NCBI GenBank assembly: GCA_039810045.1
Contig: JBDHWF010000040.1
Span: 1-27,590, forward strand
Source: CADCWN01 sp039810045
Lineage (GTDB): Bacteria; Chloroflexota; Chloroflexia; Thermomicrobiales; CADCWN01
Length of the DNA stretch: 27,590 nt
Direction of reading: 5' to 3'
Made by a program: the position numbers and the translations under genes
Part shown: piece after piece, positions 23,200-27,590 of the stretch
Layout: each line of letters begins with the position of its first letter
Numbering within the stretch: the first letter of the stretch is position 1
Notes under the pieces: model-generated
Database searches by the model: none
Told to the model about the DNA's origin: nothing
The model's input: the letters and a program-made list of their open reading frames with translations, nothing else

Positions 23200-23484
23200 T
23201 TATTGCTGATAATGGGTGATTACTTGCTGGTGGACTGGCTCACCATTGTGTGATGCTGCCACACCTGCCAACTCGGCATCGCTGAAGGCGAACGTATCTG
23301 CGGCACCACTGGTAATAATTGGTAACACCTGGAATGGCTTGGCTGAAGAACGAAGGTAGGTCATCAGTGTGGGGCCGCCCGCTGTCGCGACGAGGTTGCC
23401 CGCCACATCACTGACCGCAATCGCGCCATAGTGCTGTGATTCCACCTGACCGCCACGCCGTACTTCAGCCAATACTGTCGCCAT
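23200..23484 (-). pseudogene. L-asparaginase II-family fragment (N-terminal 94 residues)
   Basis: ATG 23484 has AAGGAG seven bases upstream. The 94 residues match the N-terminus of the asparaginase II family: VLAEVRRGGQVESQHYGAIA, DVAGNLVATAGG, YLRSSAKPFQVLPIITSGAA, and ELAGVAASHNGEPVHQQVITHYQQ. The family is normally about 330 residues; translation ends in a TAA right after the SHNGEPxH motif. The next 70 bases hold no continuation, so this is a real truncation, not a frameshift in view. It is most likely a dying or deleted gene; whether the stub is still translated is open. Confidence 0.75.
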
Positions 23485-23676
23485 TATCACTCCTTCTTTG
23501 TGTCGATCATCGGTTATTGCTGTCTGCGATCTTGCCTGATCTGCCCCCGTTCTGCAAGGGCGTGGCGGTCTTCGTGATGATTTGCCTCCGGGGTCAATCA
23601 TGGGTATGATAGTTGCGATTGCGTTGTGCGCGGCGGTGGACGCTAGCGATGATTATGAGCGCATAATGGAGCGAAA

Positions 23677-23931
23677 ATGCCTGTACTTGAGCAGCCTGAA
23701 ACGGCGGTACTCTCGCCGAATGGGCTAGAGTTCACTTTCCTGCAACGGCTTGCCACGCTGGTTGCCCGCCAGGATCGCACGGCAGATGAGCAGGCTCGTA
23801 CTGTGCTGGCCCACGCTGCATTTTCCACCTATCTTGATTGTGCTGAACTTGGCGTTGGCGACGAAGCCGAGCGAATTCTGATGCGCGAACCGCTAGCGTT
23901 ATTGCTCTGGCAGCGCAGTCAGGCGAATTAG
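23677..23931 (+). CDS. small protein of unknown function
   Basis: ATG 23677 follows ATGGAGCGAA. The 84-residue product is helical, without signal or membrane segments: LEFTFLQRLATLVARQDRTA, DEQARTVLAHAAFSTYLDCA, and ILMREPLALLLWQRSQAN at the end. A -10-like TATGAT at 23605-23610, with TTTGCC 18 bases upstream of it, may serve as promoter. I do not recognise the family. Confidence 0.65.
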   Translation: MPVLEQPETAVLSPNGLEFTFLQRLATLVARQDRTADEQARTVLAHAAFSTYLDCAELGVGDEAERILMREPLALLLWQRSQAN

Positions 23932-24066
23932 GGCGTGTTCGCAAACCACCCTGTCTGAGCCTCTCCGCATCGCCGTAAATCTGTAGAGCGCTGACGTGGG
24001 AGGCTCGTCTCAAGATGGCCGATATGCAATAATGCGCCCCCGTGCGGTCAGTGGCAGGAGGCAACG

Positions 24067-24960
24067 ATGCAGGCAGCAGATGTTCTGCGTGCGGTCGCTG
24101 CTGCCAGGTCGAGCGCCGAGGCCCTTGGTCTACGCGTCGATGATGCAGTCGTCCTGCACGCCTCGAACCGAATCGCCGTGCATCTTCTGCCGTGCGATGT
24201 GCTTGCCCGGGTCGCGGATGTGGCGCACTGGGCAGGCGCAGAGTTTGAGGTCGAGGTTGCTCGGCGGCTTGCCAAAACCGCCAGCCCAGTGGCGGCGCTC
24301 GACCCGCGCGTGACACCGCAGGCCTACGTGCGCGACGGCTTCGTGATCACGCTGTGGACTTACTACCAGCCTGTAGGCCCCCGCGATGTCGCGCCGGACG
24401 AGTTTGCGCTTGCGCTCGCGCGGTTGCATACTGGCTTGCGGCGGATCGATCTGCCTGTGCCGCATTTCACGGATCGCGTGGCCGATGCGCAGCGACTGGT
24501 TGATGATCGTGCCCGTACCCCGCGGCTCGCCGAGGCCGATCGGGCGTTGCTCGGCGGCGTGCTGCGCGACCTGCGGCGCGTGATCAGTGGCAGCGGGACC
24601 GCTGAGCAGTTGCTGCACGGCGAGCCGCACGCTGGCAACGTGCTCAGGACGAATGATGGGCTGCTGTTCATCGACTGGGAGACGTGTTGTCGCGGCCCGG
24701 TCGAATTCGATCTGGCTCATGCGCCCGACGAGGTCGGTGCGCACTATCCGGGCATTAATCAGAACCTATTGCGCGCATGCCGGGTCTTGATGCGTGCGAT
24801 GGTCACAACATGGCGCTGGGATCGGGACGACCAATTCCCGGATGGGCGGCGGCTGGGCACGGAGTGGCTTGCCCAGTTGCGAGCGGCGGTAGCGAGCGAC
24901 GGGCAATACCGCACGACGCTAACACCACAGTGTCGGAGCAGTGACAGTTGGCGACGCTGA
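24067..24960 (+). CDS. APH/choline-kinase-fold phosphotransferase
   Basis: ATG 24067 has AGGAGG six bases upstream. The 297-residue product has the aminoglycoside phosphotransferase fold: a catalytic loop LLHGEPHAGNVL (HGxPHAGN in place of the common HGDxHxxN) and the metal-binding FIDWETCCRGPVEFDL. The N-lobe has LPCDVLARVADVAHWAGAEF. These proteins phosphorylate hydroxyls of small molecules, often in sugar, choline or antibiotic metabolism; the substrate is unknown and nothing indicates resistance. Its base usage is visibly richer in G+C, with GCG, CGC and CTG codons favoured, than the flanking genes, and the protein resembles actinobacterial homologs, both consistent with transfer. Confidence 0.85.
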   Translation: MQAADVLRAVAAARSSAEALGLRVDDAVVLHASNRIAVHLLPCDVLARVADVAHWAGAEFEVEVARRLAKTASPVAALDPRVTPQAYVRDGFVITLWTYYQPVGPRDVAPDEFALALARLHTGLRRIDLPVPHFTDRVADAQRLVDDRARTPRLAEADRALLGGVLRDLRRVISGSGTAEQLLHGEPHAGNVLRTNDGLLFIDWETCCRGPVEFDLAHAPDEVGAHYPGINQNLLRACRVLMRAMVTTWRWDRDDQFPDGRRLGTEWLAQLRAAVASDGQYRTTLTPQCRSSDSWRR

Positions 24961-24996
24961 TTGCCAGCAGCGTCTGGTATCGTCCTGTTCACTGAC

Positions 24997-25034
24997 AACA
25001 GGCGGGCGCAGATGCCTTTCTGCGCCCGCCTGTT
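24997..25034. terminator. strong bidirectional terminator hairpin
   Basis: A 16-bp perfect stem, AACAGGCGGGCGCAGA 24997-25012 with TCTGCGCCCGCCTGTT 25019-25034, loop TGCCTT. It is centred between the convergent phosphotransferase and dapB genes. Confidence 0.75.
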
Positions 25035-25041
25035 GTTCGCC

Positions 25042-25845
25042 TCAGAGCACCTCGGCCATTGTGTAGGTGCCTGGGGCCTGATTGTGGAGCCAGCGCGCCG
25101 CCCGCAGCGCCCCAGCAGCGTAGGTGCTGCGGCTATTGGCGCGGTGCAGAATCTCGATCTGCTCACCCTCACTTGCCAGGATGATGCGATGTTCGCCCGC
25201 TGCTGCGCCAGCGCGAATCGCGTGGATGCCGATCTCCCCTGTGGCACGCGGGGCGTGGCCTTCGCGTCCGTAGCGCACGTGTTCGTCGAGCGCACTGGCT
25301 CGGGCCGCAGCGAGCGCGTTGGCGATCGTCAGAGCTGTGCCAGAGGGGGCGTCAGCCTTGTGGCGGTGGTGTGTCTCCACGATTTCCAGGTCGTAGCTTG
25401 TACCGAGCGCTTGCACCAGTGTGGGCAGCAGCTGTAACAGGACAGTCAGGCCAACACTGGTGTTAGCTGCTACCAATGTTGGGATTGTTGCGGCGGCTTG
25501 TGCGATCGCCGCACGGTCTTCGGCAGTGAGCCCCGTGGTGCCAGTGAGGAACGGGATCCCCGCACAGGCCGCTGCCTGTGCGTAAGTGGCGGTCGCTCCA
25601 GGGCGCGAGAAATCGATCAACAGATCGGTATCACGCAGTATTTCAGGGGCGGTGTCGATGGTGGATGCCGTGACCCCGAGGGCGCTGCCCCTGATCAGGG
25701 TGCCGAGATCCCTGCCAACTAGTGTACTACCAGGCCGCACAAACCCTGCCTGGATCGTGAGGGTGTCATCAGCGCAGGCGGCGGCGAGGATCTCGCGACC
25801 CATCCGACCCCCCACCCCAGCAATCGTCAGCCGTAGCGGAGTCAT
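25042..25845 (-). CDS. dapB: 4-hydroxy-tetrahydrodipicolinate reductase
   Basis: A 267-residue protein. The nucleotide-binding GVGGRMGREI at the N-terminus, DLLIDFSRPGATATY, GTTGLTAEDRAAI, ANTSVGLTVLLQ, EIVETHHRHKADAPSGTA (the catalytic His pair and Lys) and the C-terminal ANSRSTYAAGALRAARWL are all classic DapB. It reduces the DapA product with NAD(P)H in the lysine/diaminopimelate pathway, needed for peptidoglycan and lysine. The start overlaps the dapA stop as ATGA, so dapA-dapB is an operon with translational coupling. Confidence 0.96.
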   Translation of the reverse strand: MTPLRLTIAGVGGRMGREILAAACADDTLTIQAGFVRPGSTLVGRDLGTLIRGSALGVTASTIDTAPEILRDTDLLIDFSRPGATATYAQAAACAGIPFLTGTTGLTAEDRAAIAQAAATIPTLVAANTSVGLTVLLQLLPTLVQALGTSYDLEIVETHHRHKADAPSGTALTIANALAAARASALDEHVRYGREGHAPRATGEIGIHAIRAGAAAGEHRIILASEGEQIEILHRANSRSTYAAGALRAARWLHNQAPGTYTMAEVL

Positions 25846-26768
25846 GCCGTAACCTCAACTGGTGCGGCGGTCTCGATCCCCGCTTCAGCCAGGGCCGTGG
25901 CGAGGCGTAGTCGCGTCGCTTCAGTTGCGGGAGCCAGCGGCAGACGCAATTCCCCGGTGCAAAGCCCGAGCATTGCCGCCGCTGCCTTCACTGGCCCGGG
26001 ATTCGTTTCAATGAACATCACGCGGGCGAGGCCGTAGAGCTGTAGATGCCGTTCCCGGGCAGCGGCTACTCGCCCAGCATCCCAATCTGCAACCATCGCG
26101 GCGACCGCAGCGGGAGCGACATTGGCGACGACCGAGATGACGCCGCGCCCACCAATTGCCAGCAGGGGCAGGGTCAGCGAGTCATCGCCAGAAAGAACGA
26201 CAAAGTCTGGCCCACAGAGGCGAATGATCTCGCTGGCCTGGTCAGGCGAGCCACTGGCCTCCTTGACTCCCACGATTGTTGGGCAATCATGCGCTAGACG
26301 TGCCACCGTTTCTGGCAACATATTGACACCAGTGCGCCCTGGCACGTTGTAGAGGATGATCGGCAGCGTGGTTGCCGCAGCGACTGCGGCGAAGTGGCGA
26401 TAGAGCCCTTCCTGGGTTGGCTTATTGTAGTAGGGGGTGATATGGAGCAGGCCATCAGCGCCATCGCGCGCCGCCGCCTGCGAGTAGGCAATCGCCTCGG
26501 TTGTATTGTTCGAGCCAGCCCCAGCGATGACTGGCACGCGTGGTTGGCCGGTGCGGGCGGCCCAATCGCGGGCAGCGCGTACCGTGATCGCCACTACCCG
26601 TTCATGTTCCTCTGGGGATAACGTTGGTGATTCGCCCGTCGTGCCGCATGGTACCAGGCCCGTCGTGCCATTTTCGCATTGGAACTCCACCAGGTGCACC
26701 AGCGCGGCTTCGTCGATCTCGCCATTGTGGAAAGGGGTAATCAGGGCGGTGATTGAACCAGTAAACAT
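25842..26768 (-). CDS. dapA: 4-hydroxy-tetrahydrodipicolinate synthase
   Basis: ATG 26768 is chosen although the frame is open to 26957: the MFTGSITALITPF start matches the family and AAAGGA lies about nine bases upstream. The 308-residue TIM-barrel aldolase shows the GTTGESPTL pocket, TPYYNKPTQEGLY with the proton-relay Tyr, and the Schiff-base Lys in IVGVKEASG. Near the end, FIETNPGPVKAA is also typical. It condenses pyruvate with aspartate semialdehyde, the first step committed to lysine/DAP. It is followed by dapB. The leader holds alternative hairpins that may control it. Confidence 0.96.
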   Translation of the reverse strand: MFTGSITALITPFHNGEIDEAALVHLVEFQCENGTTGLVPCGTTGESPTLSPEEHERVVAITVRAARDWAARTGQPRVPVIAGAGSNNTTEAIAYSQAAARDGADGLLHITPYYNKPTQEGLYRHFAAVAAATTLPIILYNVPGRTGVNMLPETVARLAHDCPTIVGVKEASGSPDQASEIIRLCGPDFVVLSGDDSLTLPLLAIGGRGVISVVANVAPAAVAAMVADWDAGRVAAARERHLQLYGLARVMFIETNPGPVKAAAAMLGLCTGELRLPLAPATEATRLRLATALAEAGIETAAPVEVTA

Positions 26769-27010
26769 TGCGGAGCATCCTTTCTCGATCAGCGTGTATC
26801 TGTTCAGTCTGTCAACAGGAGTAAGCATGTGGCGGGAGTTGCGAGCGCTGCGATCATTTCTGGCTACTGCGCCCGACCACCACGCCAGAATGATTATTAC
26901 CGCGTGCGTTTCATCGCTGGCTCCTTTCGCATCAGCCAGCGGCGGCGCTGGAGCCACGGAAGGATGCTGTTTCCACCGATCGAGTCAGGTGGAGCAGCGA
27001 TGAAATGGTC
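26769..27010 (-). promoter_or_regulatory. dapA leader with competing hairpins
   Basis: On the minus strand, TTTCATCGCTG-CTCC (complement of 27005-26991) can pair with GGAG-C-CAGCGATGAAA (complement of 26924-26909). The GGAGCC of the latter can instead pair with GGCTCC (complement of 26955-26950). The two pairings exclude each other. A TTGACA lies at 26818-26813 on the minus strand, but without a good -10. No lysine riboswitch or T-box core was recognised. No convincing ORF lies here. Confidence 0.45.
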
Positions 27011-27086
27011 GTGGCAGTGGTTGTTATGCTTGGGGTTCTGCATCTGCTGACCTTCTGTGTACCAATGCTACTGTGCAGCAACAGAA

Positions 27087-27117
27087 AACCCCGTGAACCT
27101 GTTCGGCCCACGGGGTT
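27087..27117 (-). terminator. intrinsic terminator of the minus-strand mini gene
   Basis: AACCCCGTG and CACGGGGTT (27087-27095 and 27109-27117) form a 9-bp stem. On the minus strand it ends in TTTT (27088-27085). It lies ten bases after TAA 27127 of an overlapping reading frame. Confidence 0.65.
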
Positions 27118-27126
27118 GATTGACGA

Positions 27127-27238
27127 TTATTTACGGTTCAGTCTGCGCGTGCGTTTACCTCCCCGCCGTCTTCCCGATGGGCACGATGTGGGTCTGGCGT
27201 TTTTTATTCGCAACAGCCGCGAAGACCAGCTTCGTCAC
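27127..27238 (-). pseudogene. small basic protein gene, apparently frameshifted
   Basis: GTG 27238 (GGAG six bases upstream) opens a frame reading MTKLVFAAVANKKRQTHIVP then IGKTAGR, ending at TAA 27155. If one G of the GGGG run at 27161-27164 is removed, the frame continues as TAGGKRTRRLNRK to TAA 27127, just before the terminator. The result is a 36-residue basic protein, in keeping with ribosome- or nucleic-acid-associated small proteins, though I do not recognise it. Promoter and terminator fit either a coding unit or an sRNA. The frameshift may be a sequencing error. Confidence 0.4.
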
Positions 27239-27299
27239 CACACGCTCCTACGGGTACGAGAGGGATTGCCCGCCGATGGTGTATCACCACCGTGTGTGG

Positions 27300-27328
27300 A
27301 TACTATCATGATGCATCAGTGCCGTCAA
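27300..27328 (-). promoter_or_regulatory. promoter of the minus-strand mini gene
   Basis: On the minus strand TTGACG (27328-27323) and TAGTAT (27305-27300) are 17 bases apart; transcription would start near 27293. Confidence 0.55.
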
Positions 27329-27405
27329 GAGGCTGTGGTTGGTGCGTGGCACCACGTGCCCTGCTGAATGCTGAGGTGCAGGGCCGTCGTTCGCCCCATT
27401 CGTTA

Positions 27406-27434
27406 TTGCCCTGTCACGCTACGGATGCTATACT
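27406..27434 (+). promoter_or_regulatory. promoter of tRNA-Arg
   Basis: TTGCCC 27406-27411 and TATACT 27429-27434 are 17 bases apart, about 49 bases before the mature tRNA 5' end. Confidence 0.65.
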
Positions 27435-27482
27435 CTGCCAGTGTTCAGCGGCCCTGATCCGTATCGGGATACGCAACAACGC

Positions 27483-27558
27483 GCGCCTGTAGCTCAGTGG
27501 ATAGAGCGCTTGCCTCCGGAGCAAGAGGTCACAGGTTCGACCCCTGTCAGGCGTACCA
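27483..27558 (+). tRNA. tRNA-Arg (anticodon CCG)
   Basis: A regular 76-base cloverleaf: acceptor GCGCCTG with CAGGCGT (G1-U72 wobble), D arm GCTC/GAGC, anticodon arm CTTGC-CTCCGGA-GCAAG giving CCG at 27516-27518, T arm ACAGG-TTCGACC-CCTGT, discriminator A and encoded CCA. GTTTTTTC follows directly. It is useful here as an ordinary tRNA to compare with the Y RNAs at 16272-16868. Confidence 0.97.
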
Positions 27559-27590
27559 GTTTTTTCAAGCTCTTACTTAAAAGAATCTGC

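Noticed and set aside
24961..25437. + strand open frame of 158 codons opposite dapB
   Set aside because: It begins in the terminator hairpin and runs antisense to clear dapB sequence.
26769..27010. lysine riboswitch or T-box before dapA
   Set aside because: The conserved lysine aptamer cores and the T-box sequence are absent.
1..27590. CRISPR arrays, insertion sequences, prophage genes
   Set aside because: No regular repeats with spacers, no transposase or integrase, and no terminal inverted repeats were seen.

Overview
This 27.6 kb window looks like a chromosomal segment of a moderately GC-rich bacterium, most probably a Chloroflexota member of the Chloroflexus/Roseiflexus type. The phylum is an inference from gene content and protein style; no rRNA is present to confirm it. 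Nearly all of the window is coding, with compact operons, ATGA-type overlaps and clear Shine-Dalgarno sites.

Layout. 1-2996: a RecQ-family helicase (5' end outside the window) overlapping a Nudix hydrolase. 3150-9887: an envelope/polysaccharide cluster on the + strand, with a RodA/FtsW-like polymerase, a large membrane protein with a possible degenerate alkaline-phosphatase-like domain, a GT2 glycosyltransferase, a CsaB-like polysaccharide pyruvyl transferase and a GT4 glycosyltransferase; the last four junctions are tight or overlapping. 9896-11263 (-): an M20 peptidase. 11688-13220: a secreted SH3b x3 + NlpC/P60 wall hydrolase behind a strong promoter and a long, possibly structured leader. 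13365-13679: a small unknown protein. 13756-14748 (-): a TerC-family membrane protein preceded by a yybP-ykoY (Mn2+) riboswitch with its own terminator. 15097-16149: an OppD/DppD-type ABC ATPase.

The centrepiece is 16272-18685: a bacterial Ro60 (Rsr, TROVE + vWA) gene preceded by a tandem array of Y RNAs. The array contains one Y RNA with the Ro60-type stem at its ends (A), two that look like tRNA genes with the Y stem replacing the anticodon arm (B and C), one tRNA-like element that has lost the Y stem (D), and a short Y-stem-like element just before the Ro60 ribosome binding site (E). A on one side and B/C on the other are circular permutations of one design: in A the acceptor-like helix is closed by a tetraloop and the Y stem is open; in B and C the acceptor is open and the Y stem is closed.

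18715-19935 (-): an ArgE/DapE-type M20 deacylase. 20094-22571 (+): a degenerate receiver-like protein, an unknown small protein, and a two-gene unit with a GYF_2-type N-terminus. The first two have promoters that share the motif TACGTACAGTT. 22632-23484 (-): a Nudix protein that has lost catalytic glutamates, and a truncated asparaginase. 23677-24960 (+): a small unknown protein and an APH-fold phosphotransferase with actinobacterial look. 25042-26768 (-): dapB and dapA, with a leader that can form alternative hairpins. 27087-27328 (-): a mini transcription unit (promoter, small ORF, terminator). 27483-27558: tRNA-Arg(CCG) with its promoter.
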